The notes beneath the pieces were generated by a model. That model was not told where the DNA came from, made no database searches, and saw only the letters and a list, made by a program, of their open reading frames with translations. Below are positions 54,344-63,224 of a stretch of DNA of 64,000 bases, piece by piece. The stretch covers positions 1 through 64,000 of the forward strand of contig NZ_JBEBUX010000004.1 of assembly GCF_040393045.1 (NCBI RefSeq). Reading direction: 5' to 3'. The DNA is from Pollutimonas bauzanensis_A (GTDB lineage: Bacteria; Pseudomonadota; Gammaproteobacteria; Burkholderiales; Burkholderiaceae_B). Numbering within the stretch: the first letter of the stretch is position 1; each line of letters begins with the position of its first letter. The position numbers were made by a program, and so were the translations under genes.

Positions 54344-54363
54344 CTGGTTCATTCTTCCAAAGT

Positions 54364-55659
54364 TCAACCGAACATCTTGCCGGGTAACCACAGAGCGATT
54401 TGTGGAAAATAGATGAGTAGGGCGACAAACACCATCATGGCGCCCGCAAATGGCAGGACGCCGATATAAACATCGGTAATGTTGCCGCGCGAGAGACGTA
54501 TGTTTTGGGCGACAAATAGATTCAGGCCGACTGGCGGGGTAATGAGCGCCAGCTCCATCATCATCGTCATGAAAATACCAAACCACAGGGGGTCGAAGCC
54601 TAGTGATACGATGAGCGGAACAACTACGCCCACGGTCGTGACCATCATGGCGATCGCCTCCAGGAAGCAGCCAAGAAAGAGATAGAACGCCACCAAAGCC
54701 CAAATCGTCGCATTCGGCGACCAGCCCAGGTCTTTAACGTACTCAGAAAGAGCCTGCGGAATGCCCGCGAGGCTTAGCGAGAAATTTAATACGTATGCTG
54801 AAGTCACAACAAGTACCACCATGGCGGTGGTGCGTAGCGCGGATAGGAATGCACCGTGCAACATTGAAACTGACAGTGTTCTATTTGCAGCCGCGATGAT
54901 CAACGCTCCCACGACGCCCAGTGCCGCGGCTTCAGTCGGTGTAGCTATCCCAAGGTAAATACCACCCATCACGAGACTGAATATAAAGACCACTGGGAGA
55001 ATATCCAGCAATAGCTTAAGCTTGACGAGAAAAGGAATCATGAGCTTTTCATTGCTCTTCGTCACTTTCCCGGCAAGTGCGAGCAATACGATGGTGAACA
55101 TGATGATTAGCATGACAAGAATGCCTGGCACAATACCGGCCGCGAACAACTTGCCTACCGAGACTTCAGCCAGTGCCCCGTAGACGACCATATTGATACT
55201 CGGAGGTATGAGGATGCCCAACGTACCGCCTGCAGCAATGGAACCAAGTACGAGCCTTTCCTGGTAGCCCAGTTTCTGTAGTGTAGGGAGAGCAACTGTA
55301 CCAACGGTGGCAGACGTCGCTACGCTGGAGCCAGATGTCGCCGCAAAGAGCGCACAGGTCACAATATTGGTATGGAGCAGCCCCCCTGGCAGCCATTCAA
55401 GCCAGGCCGCCAGCGCTTTGTACATGCGGTCCGCAACGCCGCTACGGGTAAGAATCTCTCCGAGGAGGATAAAGAGCGGAATCGCGACCAATAGGAATTC
55501 ATTCATCGTGCTCCACATGGTGTTCCCGATCATGCTGGGCAGTACTTGCAGACCGAAAAAATCGCTGACCATGGCGGTCATGAATATGGCACTGGCGACG
55601 TGAATGCCTGCCATCAGGAAGGAAACTAGTCCAATGAGGTACATCAATCCGATAAACAT
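54364..55659 (-). CDS. dctM: TRAP transporter large permease, DctM
   Basis: A 431-residue membrane protein with about 12 helices. Conserved DctM segments: VAIPLFILLGEILTRSGVADRMYKALAAWLEWLPGGL, GSIAAGGTLGILIPPSINMVVYG, GIATPTEAAALGVVGALII and LALITPPVGLNLFVAQ. It forms the transport pathway with DctQ, driven by an ion gradient. It shares a base with the dctQ stop codon. Confidence 0.94.
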   Translation of the reverse strand: MFIGLMYLIGLVSFLMAGIHVASAIFMTAMVSDFFGLQVLPSMIGNTMWSTMNEFLLVAIPLFILLGEILTRSGVADRMYKALAAWLEWLPGGLLHTNIVTCALFAATSGSSVATSATVGTVALPTLQKLGYQERLVLGSIAAGGTLGILIPPSINMVVYGALAEVSVGKLFAAGIVPGILVMLIIMFTIVLLALAGKVTKSNEKLMIPFLVKLKLLLDILPVVFIFSLVMGGIYLGIATPTEAAALGVVGALIIAAANRTLSVSMLHGAFLSALRTTAMVVLVVTSAYVLNFSLSLAGIPQALSEYVKDLGWSPNATIWALVAFYLFLGCFLEAIAMMVTTVGVVVPLIVSLGFDPLWFGIFMTMMMELALITPPVGLNLFVAQNIRLSRGNITDVYIGVLPFAGAMMVFVALLIYFPQIALWLPGKMFG

Positions 55660-56285
55660 CAGAGCATTTTTCCTTTGTCGGCGCCCAATCTGGCTTTAGC
55701 CATCGCCAACTCGTGTTCGATTTCTTCATCAACACTGCTCGCGCCATATTCTCCGCTCACCCCTTTCCAGTCGTGGTGTGCGAGCTTGGTGCACGCGCGC
55801 ATCAGCTGAATGAATAACACCAAGCTAAACCAGCACAATGAAGCCGCCCAAGCCGCTTGAGGTAGAACCAACGGCGTACGCAGTGAGCTTGTTGCCAGCG
55901 CCTGCATGGCGTATGACGTGGCCGCGACGTCGAAAGACTTCGATGCAAGTAGGGCAGCCGTAAAGGTAAGCAGCAGCAGTGCAAAAACATCGCAATAAGC
56001 ACGCGAGCGCTCAGGCAGATGGTCGGTAATGACCGTGATACGCACATGGGCCTTGTCGTAGGCGGCCTGAGAGAAACCGATCGAAGCACATATGGCTAAA
56101 CAGTAGCCGCCGTACTCGTCAACCCCTTGAATTGAATAATTGAATAATTTTCGCGCCATTACATTGAGGGCGATAACTATGGACAGAATCACTAGCGCCC
56201 AACCAGCTGCCAAGCAGCCGCTCTGGGTGATTCTCTTTAAAAGCCTATCCAGGCCGTCAAGGAGTGTGCTCATTTTCGTTTCCAT
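55659..56285 (-). CDS. dctQ: TRAP transporter small permease, DctQ
   Basis: A 208-residue, four-helix protein. GWALVILSIVIALNVMARKLFNYSIQGVDEYGGYCLAICASIGFSQAAYDKAHVRI is typical of DctQ. The C-terminal tail (EEIEHELAMAKARLGADKGKML) is charged and longer than usual. The start may be 56285 or the second ATG at 56273, which has GGAAACG before it. Confidence 0.9.
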   Translation of the reverse strand: METKMSTLLDGLDRLLKRITQSGCLAAGWALVILSIVIALNVMARKLFNYSIQGVDEYGGYCLAICASIGFSQAAYDKAHVRITVITDHLPERSRAYCDVFALLLLTFTAALLASKSFDVAATSYAMQALATSSLRTPLVLPQAAWAASLCWFSLVLFIQLMRACTKLAHHDWKGVSGEYGASSVDEEIEHELAMAKARLGADKGKML

Positions 56286-56340
56286 AAGAAAGGAGCCGCT
56301 GACGCGGATTAGCGGTAGGCGGCTCCGAATGAAATGGCGT

Positions 56341-57387
56341 TTACTGCTTGATGCCGGCGGCTGCGCCGATGGTATTCATCCAGTCTTCACCACACGTTTT
56401 AGTGAATTTGGCGCAGTCTTCGGTCCAAAGCGGGACGATAGAACTTGCCAAGAGCGATTGAACTTTGCGCTTGTCGGCGTCCGTAGGCGGAATCAGAGTC
56501 ATCTTGCCAGGCTTTCCGTCACACGGCTGTATACCGGTATTGCAGTTCACGCCATCCTCGTGGCCCTGGCGGCCGATTTTCCACAGGTCGGTTTCCATGT
56601 TTTTCATTTCAGCCGCCAGTGTGGTTTGTTGTTCTGGAGACAGCTTCTGCCAGAATGCATTTCGTGCGACTGTCAGGACGACACCTGCTCCACCTAGTGG
56701 AATGGGGCTCAGCGTGTCAGACACCTCGAACCAGTCGTTGCTGTTGCCATACTGGCTACCGGTAATCGCACAATCTACGACACCCTGCATAAGGCCTTGA
56801 TAGACCTCAGGGCCGGCCAGAGTAACGCCAGCGGCCCCTAAGTCGGCGGCCAGCTTCGCTGTGTAGGTGCCGCTCACACGTACTTTTTTGCCGCGTAAGT
56901 CGTCGAGGGACTTCACGTCGCCTTTGCAATATAGTATTTGGAAGGGGAAGGACCAGGCGGCCAGCAGTTTAGCGTTGAATCGGGTGTCGAGTTCTTTCTC
57001 AAGGATGGGGCGATACGCATCGATATTCTTCTGAAGTTGATCAAAATCGAATGCTGCGCCCGGTAGGTCTACTCCCATGAGGATTGGTGCTTCGCCACCA
57101 ACAAAACTGACTTGAAATGAAAGAATATCGAAGGCGCCGCTCTTAAGCGTCCGTAGCGATTCAAAGCCTTTCAGGTTAAGTTCGTCGATAGTACGAAAGT
57201 TTGTGGAAAATTGACCATTGCTCCGCGCGTTGAGTTCTTTCCAGAACGGCCGCTCAACTTGCTGCGACTGCGGTTGGTTGCCATACCAGCCTAATACTCG
57301 AATTTTTATGTCTTCTGCATGGACTGGTGCTGCAAGGCTGGCGGTTACTGTAAGAACTGATAGAGCGCTGGTCAAAACTTTAAGCAT
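56341..57387 (-). CDS. TRAP transporter substrate-binding protein, DctP family
   Basis: A 348-residue periplasmic receptor. The ATG at 57387 has CGGGAG upstream, and the signal peptide MLKVLTSALSVLTVTASLAA ends at APVHAED. DctP-type features include LDDLRGKKVRVSGTYTAKLAADLGAAGVTLAGPEVYQGLMQGVVDCAITG and a Cys-containing C-terminal region (DGVNCNTGIQPCDGKPG). It binds an acidic or amide ligand; it opens the TRAP-catabolic operon and is divergent from the LysR gene. Confidence 0.92.
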   Translation of the reverse strand: MLKVLTSALSVLTVTASLAAPVHAEDIKIRVLGWYGNQPQSQQVERPFWKELNARSNGQFSTNFRTIDELNLKGFESLRTLKSGAFDILSFQVSFVGGEAPILMGVDLPGAAFDFDQLQKNIDAYRPILEKELDTRFNAKLLAAWSFPFQILYCKGDVKSLDDLRGKKVRVSGTYTAKLAADLGAAGVTLAGPEVYQGLMQGVVDCAITGSQYGNSNDWFEVSDTLSPIPLGGAGVVLTVARNAFWQKLSPEQQTTLAAEMKNMETDLWKIGRQGHEDGVNCNTGIQPCDGKPGKMTLIPPTDADKRKVQSLLASSIVPLWTEDCAKFTKTCGEDWMNTIGAAAGIKQ

Positions 57388-57520
57388 GTGGATCTCCCGA
57401 GCTTCGTGATTGCTGCACGCATAAATTGTGGCTTTTGCCACCACGTTTTCCTGTATGTGCTTATTATGAACGGGTGGCAAGAATACACAATTATTAATTT
57501 TTAGCGACTATGTATAAGGG

Positions 57521-58465
57521 ATGGTTATAGTGAATCTCCGACTTCTAGAGATATTCAGGGCAGTCATGCATGCTCATACGACGGTGGGAGCGGCTCGGGC
57601 ACTGCAAATCTCCCAGCCAGGCGTGAGTAGTGCAATACGACAGTTGGAGTCCCAGCTTGGTTTTTCATTGTTTGATCGAGTTGGAAACCGCCTCATCGCA
57701 AGTGAAGAGGCCAAGATCCTCTTTCGTGAGTCAGAGTCTATATTTCTGTTGTCTAAAGCGCTAAATCAGACCGCTGAAGACTTGAAGGAAGAGCGGCTTG
57801 GCAGTCTGCGAATTGTGGCAACGCCACAGCTTGGGCACACGGTATTGCCACACGCGATTAGCGCGTTGCTTGAAAACCGACCCAAGGTGAAAGTTTCCTT
57901 TGATGTACGGCGATCTTTTAACGTCGTTGAAATTATAGAATCTGGTGCCGCCGACGTGGGATTTGCCATTGCGCTGGAGGAAGAGCTTAGCCAAAGCCTC
58001 AGTATGGTTCCCGTTGCCACGGTTCAAATGGTATGTCTCGTTCAAAAAGACCATCCGCTTGCAGCGCGTCGCTCGATCACACCTCTCGACATTGCTCCGC
58101 ATCCTTTGATCGGCCTTGAAATGGGCTCGCGCTTGAGTCCGCTTATTCTTAACGCCTTCAAGGCATCGGGCGTACCATACCGCACTACGGTTGAAGTGCG
58201 GTATTCCGAGACGGCTTGCCTGCTGGTACAGGCAGCTGTGGGCATTACTATCGTTGACTGCTTTTCTGCTACGGCACAGACCCGTCAGTGCAGCGATCTC
58301 GTTGCCATTCCGTTCAACCCGACGATCAGCGTAGAAGCGTATGCAGTGTTCTCAAGAAGCCGGACCATATCCCGGCTGTCGCTGTCGTTGGTGGCGTTGA
58401 CGAAGGCATCGATCCGGCACTTTCAGGCCTTGTCGGGACAAGCCGATTCGGGCCATGGGTCTTAA
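57521..58465 (+). CDS. LysR-family transcriptional regulator
   Basis: A 314-residue regulator: N-terminal helix-turn-helix (NLRLLEIFRAVMHAHTTVGAARALQISQPGVSSAIRQLESQLGFSLFDRVGNRL) and a periplasmic-binding-like effector domain (VSFDVRRSFNVVEII, GAADVGFAIALEE). The GTG at 57530 may be the true start, since AAGGG lies at better spacing from it than from the ATG at 57521. It is divergent from the TRAP operon and probably activates it with the transported compound as inducer. Confidence 0.93.
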   Translation: MVIVNLRLLEIFRAVMHAHTTVGAARALQISQPGVSSAIRQLESQLGFSLFDRVGNRLIASEEAKILFRESESIFLLSKALNQTAEDLKEERLGSLRIVATPQLGHTVLPHAISALLENRPKVKVSFDVRRSFNVVEIIESGAADVGFAIALEEELSQSLSMVPVATVQMVCLVQKDHPLAARRSITPLDIAPHPLIGLEMGSRLSPLILNAFKASGVPYRTTVEVRYSETACLLVQAAVGITIVDCFSATAQTRQCSDLVAIPFNPTISVEAYAVFSRSRTISRLSLSLVALTKASIRHFQALSGQADSGHGS

Positions 58466-58703
58466 TTGTCCATTCGGCTGTAGGTAAACTCAGCCGGCCC
58501 GGTTGAGCTTCGTTTCACCAATACTGTTGGTAGCATTTGGGGGGGGGCGGCATCGGTCCTTGTGAGTCTATCGCGGTCAATAAAGTTTTAGCTGCAATTA
58601 TCCCGATCTCAACTGACGGAAAACGAATTGTAGTCACTGGCGGATCCACAAAAGCTGAAAATGAGGGCTTGCCGCGCCGCGCTGTTACTGAGGCAGCGTA
58701 AGT
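58462..58703 (-). pseudogene. LacI-family C-terminal remnant with G9 frameshift
   Basis: The minus strand encodes the end of a LacI-type repressor: SAFVDPPVTTIRFPSVEIGI, then IAAKTLLTAIDSQGPMPPP, and after a frame change at the nine-G run (58539-58547) MLPTVLVKRSSTGPAEF to a stop at 58462. The DNA-binding domain and most of the effector domain are missing. It sits between the convergent ends of the LysR and thiol dioxygenase genes. Confidence 0.65.
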
Positions 58704-58713
58704 GTGGCTACGG

Positions 58714-59307
58714 TCAAACCGATACCGGCGTGCACCACAGATTCGGTGTCGTTATGTTCGAGTAACCCGAAATGAACTGCTTACGCTCTCCGGTGGTTGG
58801 GTCATAAACGCTGCGCTGGATGCGGCCGATATTCCCGCCATACAGATGAATGCTAATAGATACTTGGTCGTCGTATAGGTTGCTGACGCGGTGGATATCA
58901 CCGAGGGTAGGTGATACACAGGCGACTTCGCCGGGGCGCAACGTTTTTTCGGGGCCGGCTGCTTCCACGCCGTGTTCCGAGATGCGGAAGGGCTGGTCGA
59001 CCTCTGCGCCTCGGAGCATGCCAATAACGCCCCAGACGGTATGGTCATGTATTGGTGTTTTCTGTCCTGGTCCCCATACAAAACTGACCAGAGAAAACCT
59101 GTCTAGCGGGTCGCCGTACAAAAGGTATTGGCGATAATACTGGGGGTCGGGCCGGGCCATGTCCTCTGGCAGCCAGTCGTCCTTGGCGACCAAGCTGGCG
59201 ATGAGCTCCTTGGCTTGCTCCAATACTTGCGGCTCGTGAAGGTCTTGTCGCTCTACCAATCGACTCAGGCTGGCAACAGTCATTAGCAGTTTTTCGTTGG
59301 GCATCAT
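58714..59307 (-). CDS. thiol dioxygenase, 3-mercaptopropionate dioxygenase type
   Basis: A 197-residue cupin of the cysteine dioxygenase family. The iron ligands are His87 and His89 (PIHDHTVWG) and His139 (GDIHRVSN); a Ser-His-Tyr triad is at 152-154-156 (SIHLY). Gln60 in YYRQYLLYG occupies the position of Arg60 of mammalian cysteine dioxygenase, marking the Gln-type enzymes that prefer 3-mercaptopropionate and make 3-sulfinopropionate. It is the last gene of an acyl-CoA operon, so the sulfinate may be activated to a CoA ester by its neighbours. Confidence 0.87.
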   Translation of the reverse strand: MMPNEKLLMTVASLSRLVERQDLHEPQVLEQAKELIASLVAKDDWLPEDMARPDPQYYRQYLLYGDPLDRFSLVSFVWGPGQKTPIHDHTVWGVIGMLRGAEVDQPFRISEHGVEAAGPEKTLRPGEVACVSPTLGDIHRVSNLYDDQVSISIHLYGGNIGRIQRSVYDPTTGERKQFISGYSNITTPNLWCTPVSV

Positions 59308-59351
59308 CGTTTCCTTTGGTCTGTACTGGACGCTCTGCTATTGAAGGGGCT

Positions 59352-60833
59352 TCACGCGACCTGCGCAAACATCTCTCGCAACTTCTTCTTGTCCACCTTA
59401 CCCACAGAATTTTCTGGCAAGGCATCCACGACATAGACTTCATCCAACCAGTAGGTACGCGAGAGCATTTGCGAAACGCGCTGCTGGATTGTTTGTGGGT
59501 CCAATTGGGCGCCCGACGTTGGAACTACGAAGCCCACGGGCACCTCTCCCAGGTCATGGTGTGGTTTGCCTAATACGCAGCTTGCCTTGACCGCAGGGTC
59601 CTGGTTGATGACGTTCTCGATAATGCCCGGCGAGATGTTTTCTCCCCCTCGAATAATCACGTCTTTCAAGCGGCCGGTAATGAAGAAGTAGCCTTCCTCG
59701 TCGAAATAGGCCACATCGCCAGTCGGCAATACCGGTCCTTGAGGTGACAGTTGCCCGTCTTTCTCGACTCCGACATAGCCGAGCATCAGGCTGTCCCCTT
59801 CAATGCAGATCTCGCCATTTTTATTGGGGTCTGTGATCACATGCCCGTCTGCATCGCGCAAATATACCTTCTGATAAGGTAATGCTTTTCCGATCGCCCC
59901 GATTTTTCTGGCTTCGGGCGGATTGATCGTAGAGGTGCAGGTAGCCTCGGACAATCCATAGGAAACAACCAGCGGGCAACCAAGATGTTGTTCGATCCGT
60001 TTGTGCAGTTCAGGCGTGATCGGCGCCGAACCGCAGCGGGCAAAGCGCAGTTTCTGCAGGGTTTCCTGCGTAAATGCATGGTCCAACATGCGGGAATACA
60101 TGGTTGGAACGCCGGTAATAATGGTTGGCTCAAATTTCTGCATCAGCGCCGGCACTTGGTCGGCCTTAAAGCGACCTGCTAGTGCTACCTGTGCGCCCGC
60201 CAGAAGCGGAGTGAAGAGTTGATTGTTTAAACCGTTAGTGTGATACAGCGGCATTAGATGCAGCAGCCGGTCATCGCGTGTGAGTTGGGTGACATGCTGC
60301 ACACCAAGCGCGTTATTAAGCAATCCGCCATGGCTGATTTTTACGCCCTTAGGGCGTCCGGTGCTTCCTGACGTAAACAACAATAAACCCGGGTCTTGCA
60401 GCCGCAAGTCGTCGGACCAGAATGGTTCAGCAGCGGGGATCTGCGCCATATTCAGAACACGAATGTTCTTCAGTCCGGCCATTGCGGTCAAGTTGATGGT
60501 GTCGACGAGCACTAAGTTGATTCCCACGGTGTCCCGACGGGCCTCAATCTCGGCGGCTGTCAGTCTAGGTTCCAACGGGCAGGGGCAGGCTCCGGCCGCC
60601 ATTAAACCAAGAATCGTCAGTACACTGTCGAGGGAGCGCTCCATGGCTACCGCGACGAGTTGTTCGCGTTGAACGCCAGCCTCCCGAAGCTGCCCGGCCT
60701 TACGAGACACCTGTTCGTATAGTTCCCGGTAATTCAGAACCTGCTCATGATCCATGATGGCGGGAAAGTCGGCAAAATCAACCGATGTCCAACGTTCGCG
60801 GTAGGCATGCATCAGTGTTGCGGTGGTGTTCAT
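59352..60833 (-). CDS. acyl-CoA synthetase (AMP-forming ligase)
   Basis: A 493-residue adenylate-forming enzyme. A P-loop-like LLFTSGSTGRPKGVKISH (about residue 150), VVSYGLSEATCTSTI, PTGDVAYFDEEGYFFITGRLKDVIIRGGENISP and the C-terminal lysine in LPENSVGKVDKKKLREMF are all present. It activates a carboxylic acid to a CoA thioester. AAAGGA precedes the ATG; it lies 10 bp after the CoA-transferase beta gene and 44 bp before the dioxygenase. Confidence 0.93.
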   Translation of the reverse strand: MNTTATLMHAYRERWTSVDFADFPAIMDHEQVLNYRELYEQVSRKAGQLREAGVQREQLVAVAMERSLDSVLTILGLMAAGACPCPLEPRLTAAEIEARRDTVGINLVLVDTINLTAMAGLKNIRVLNMAQIPAAEPFWSDDLRLQDPGLLLFTSGSTGRPKGVKISHGGLLNNALGVQHVTQLTRDDRLLHLMPLYHTNGLNNQLFTPLLAGAQVALAGRFKADQVPALMQKFEPTIITGVPTMYSRMLDHAFTQETLQKLRFARCGSAPITPELHKRIEQHLGCPLVVSYGLSEATCTSTINPPEARKIGAIGKALPYQKVYLRDADGHVITDPNKNGEICIEGDSLMLGYVGVEKDGQLSPQGPVLPTGDVAYFDEEGYFFITGRLKDVIIRGGENISPGIIENVINQDPAVKASCVLGKPHHDLGEVPVGFVVPTSGAQLDPQTIQQRVSQMLSRTYWLDEVYVVDALPENSVGKVDKKKLREMFAQVA

Positions 60834-60843
60834 AAGTATTCCT

Positions 60844-61578
60844 TTAACGCAGGCTCACGTTGGCATCACGCTCGAAGCTGCGGTCTGGATCAAGCTCGGC
60901 CAGGGCTCGCTGCTCTGCTGCGGTTGGTGGCTCAGTTGGGCGGGCGTCCGATGCGTCAAAGGTAAAACCCGTGCGCTCGACAATCTCTTCTACGCTGGAT
61001 TCCGGATGCCAGCTGTGTAGCGCCAAGCGATCGTTCTTTTTGACGAAGACGGCTATGGGTGTCACGACGCCATGGAACCCTCCCGCCGAAGTGCGGAAGT
61101 GCAGCTTGTCTACGAAAGTCCGCGTCGAATGCTCTGTGCGCCATGTACATGCACGTCGCGCTGTCGGTAACATAACCGCTCCGCCGCCCCCGCCTGGAAG
61201 GCGGACTTTAGGGTGATGCCAGTCCCCGATGACAGAATTATTTGCATTGCCGTCGCCGTCTATCTGCGCGGCACCGAGAAAGGTCAGATCCATTCTGCCG
61301 CGTGTACACAGGTCATAGAAGTCTTCATTGGAAAAGATAGACGATGTGTGTTCCGCTAATACGGGATCGGAGCTTGATAATGGTATCTTGGAAGGCGTCG
61401 GGTCGACTCCGCCCGCTACGTTGATATAGACGAAGTCCCAGTCGTATGCTTTCTTCGCCATTAAGCATGCGAGCATCGGCATGGTTGAATTGACGCCGCT
61501 AAACGTGATCTCGTCGGGGCGAATGAACCTTGCCAGGTTCGTGACAATGAAAGAAAAAGGTGACCATTGCGTGTTCAT
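60844..61578 (-). CDS. CoA-transferase subunit beta (GctB/IpdB-like)
   Basis: A 244-residue beta subunit of the glutaconate CoA-transferase fold. INVAGGVDPTPSKIPLSSSD, RGRMDLTFLGAAQIDGDGNANNSVIGDW and KVRLPGGGGGAVMLP are typical. Relatives are CoA-transferases for dicarboxylates or ring-opening hydrolases such as IpdB in sterol degradation, so the reaction is not fixed. Its ATG directly follows the stop codon of the alpha-subunit gene. Confidence 0.88.
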   Translation of the reverse strand: MNTQWSPFSFIVTNLARFIRPDEITFSGVNSTMPMLACLMAKKAYDWDFVYINVAGGVDPTPSKIPLSSSDPVLAEHTSSIFSNEDFYDLCTRGRMDLTFLGAAQIDGDGNANNSVIGDWHHPKVRLPGGGGGAVMLPTARRACTWRTEHSTRTFVDKLHFRTSAGGFHGVVTPIAVFVKKNDRLALHSWHPESSVEEIVERTGFTFDASDARPTEPPTAAEQRALAELDPDRSFERDANVSLR

Positions 61579-62415
61579 TCAGATCAATTCCTTAATTATG
61601 GCTTCGGGTGCGGCATCGAGGTGGGCCTGGAGCGCATCGTTACCGTCGATCAGATAGCTTTCCACCGCTGGGTAGTCGATTTCGTAGTGAGGCCAGCATG
61701 ATCCCGGCCAGGCGCCCTGTGGCACGACCGCATACGCCTGCACCATGAAATAGGGGATCAGGGTGACCTCTGGTTGTTCGGTGAACACTTCGTTTTCAGC
61801 CACGCGTTCGGCGACAACAAGCACGCGTTTCGCTGCACGGCTCATGATGCGATCCCAGTGCGATGTACCCAGCACGCGCACGTTGCCGCGTGAATCAACT
61901 TCGTTAGCGTGGATGACCGCAATGTCGGGCTCGATGGCGGGGATCACATACACTGATTCGCCGGTGCCGTATGGGTCATCTATTTTCTTCCAGCCATTCA
62001 GCCCGGCAAGGTCGCTGCCATGTATGCCTCCGCAGGGTTGGAAGGGGATGCCGAATGCTGCAGCCCTGAGCCCTGCCGTAAGCGTCGCACAAGCGTGCTC
62101 TTCAAGAGCAAGAGCACCGCTCTGAACAGCCTTGCGGTAGAACGGTGCAAGGCCAAAGTTACCCTCCATTGCGACGATCCCGGCTCGTGCACGGGAAGCG
62201 ACCCCGGAACGGCATAGCAAATCGATGTCGTATCCTGGCGACTGCTTGATAATTTCAAGGTTTTTACGCTTTTGCCGCACCAGTTCGCGTACTAGCGCAA
62301 AGGGGCCGCGGTGAAGAAAGCTGCCCCCAAGCGCAACAGATGCCCCATCGGGAACGAGCGCGGCGAGCTCCTTGATGGAGACTTCCTTTTGTTTTTGATT
62401 GAATCCGGATGACAT
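61579..62415 (-). CDS. CoA-transferase subunit alpha (GctA/IpdA-like)
   Basis: A 278-residue alpha subunit. Family regions: LVPDGASVALGGSFLHRGPFALVRELVRQ, EEHACATLTAGLRAAAFGIPFQPCGG, VYVIPAIEPDIAVIHANEVDSRGNVRV. The EEH-type acidic pair matches the region used for catalysis in IpdA. Forms a heterotetramer with the beta subunit. Same operon, 31 bp after the crotonase gene. Confidence 0.88.
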   Translation of the reverse strand: MSSGFNQKQKEVSIKELAALVPDGASVALGGSFLHRGPFALVRELVRQKRKNLEIIKQSPGYDIDLLCRSGVASRARAGIVAMEGNFGLAPFYRKAVQSGALALEEHACATLTAGLRAAAFGIPFQPCGGIHGSDLAGLNGWKKIDDPYGTGESVYVIPAIEPDIAVIHANEVDSRGNVRVLGTSHWDRIMSRAAKRVLVVAERVAENEVFTEQPEVTLIPYFMVQAYAVVPQGAWPGSCWPHYEIDYPAVESYLIDGNDALQAHLDAAPEAIIKELI

Positions 62416-62446
62416 GTTCGCGTTCTCCTTGGTATTGGTTAGAAAA

Positions 62447-63223
62447 CTACTTTTTAAGGTAGTTGCGTATCCTGTTTTTCAATCCTGGAGTGGTGGCAGA
62501 TCGCACAAGTTCAGCCATGTCCGTTGCGTGGTCGGCAACGTCCATGACCCGATAAAAGGTCGACCTGGTCGCTCGATCCAGTGCTATTGAGACCGAGTGG
62601 GCGTCATCGATACATGCCTCCCACTGCTCATTGGTTGCAACAGAATGGACAAAGCGCATCGACACAGCCTCTTGTGCAGTAAAAGTCTTGGTGGTGCCCA
62701 GGACCTGAAGGGCAGTATCGTTACCCACTATGGTTGCGAACCGGCGTGAGCCCAGCACCAAGCCAAATTTCAGGCCGGGCATGCGAAAGGTGCTGTCTTC
62801 GGTGCATACCCGTTGTTTGCATACAGCGAAAAGATCGACTCCGGCCCCGAAGTTGCGCCCGTGCGCTAATGCAAGCGTATGGCAAGGCATGCTTGCCAAT
62901 GACTGCAACAGCGTTTCCAACCGAATGAATCTAAGGGCGAGATCACCTTCAGACTGGTCTTCAAAGCCGGTGAAATCGAAGCCTGCGCTGAAGTTGCGGC
63001 CTGTCCCGCGAAAGACAAGTAGGTCGACCTGTTGCTGACGTGCTTGACTCAGCCCTTCTATAAGGGATTCAACTAGCTCGGCTGACAGCGCATTCATTTT
63101 TTCTGGCCGGTTCAGCTCAAATACCCAGCAGCCTTCCGATTGATGAATAAGCAGACCTGGGGCTTCCTGTGTTTGTGCGTGGTTGTCCATGGAGGGGGCA
63201 TCGTTAAGTGGTATTGCAGACAT
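62447..63223 (-). CDS. crotonase-family protein lacking the two catalytic glutamates
   Basis: A 258-residue protein with the crotonase fold: WVFELNRPEKMNALS, the first oxyanion-hole FSAGFDFTGF and the second GRNFGAGVDLFAVC. The Glu of GGGCEL in hydratases is Asp here, and the second Glu in FGQPEI is Gly (FRMPGLKFG). A standard hydratase is therefore unlikely; hydrolase, isomerase or lyase activity are options. GGAGG precedes the ATG, one base after the upstream stop codon. Confidence 0.85.
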   Translation of the reverse strand: MSAIPLNDAPSMDNHAQTQEAPGLLIHQSEGCWVFELNRPEKMNALSAELVESLIEGLSQARQQQVDLLVFRGTGRNFSAGFDFTGFEDQSEGDLALRFIRLETLLQSLASMPCHTLALAHGRNFGAGVDLFAVCKQRVCTEDSTFRMPGLKFGLVLGSRRFATIVGNDTALQVLGTTKTFTAQEAVSMRFVHSVATNEQWEACIDDAHSVSIALDRATRSTFYRVMDVADHATDMAELVRSATTPGLKNRIRNYLKK

Positions 63224-63224
63224 A

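Noticed and set aside
53870..54703. 277-codon version of the AllA-like gene
   Set aside because: Its first 120 codons overlap dctM and translate to a composition unlike a protein; the AllA fold begins at the ATG at 54343 or 54352.
57484..57520. ATACA...TGTAT inverted repeat before the LysR gene as an operator
   Set aside because: The arms are only five bases with a spacer over 20; too weak to claim, although LysR sites are often imperfect.
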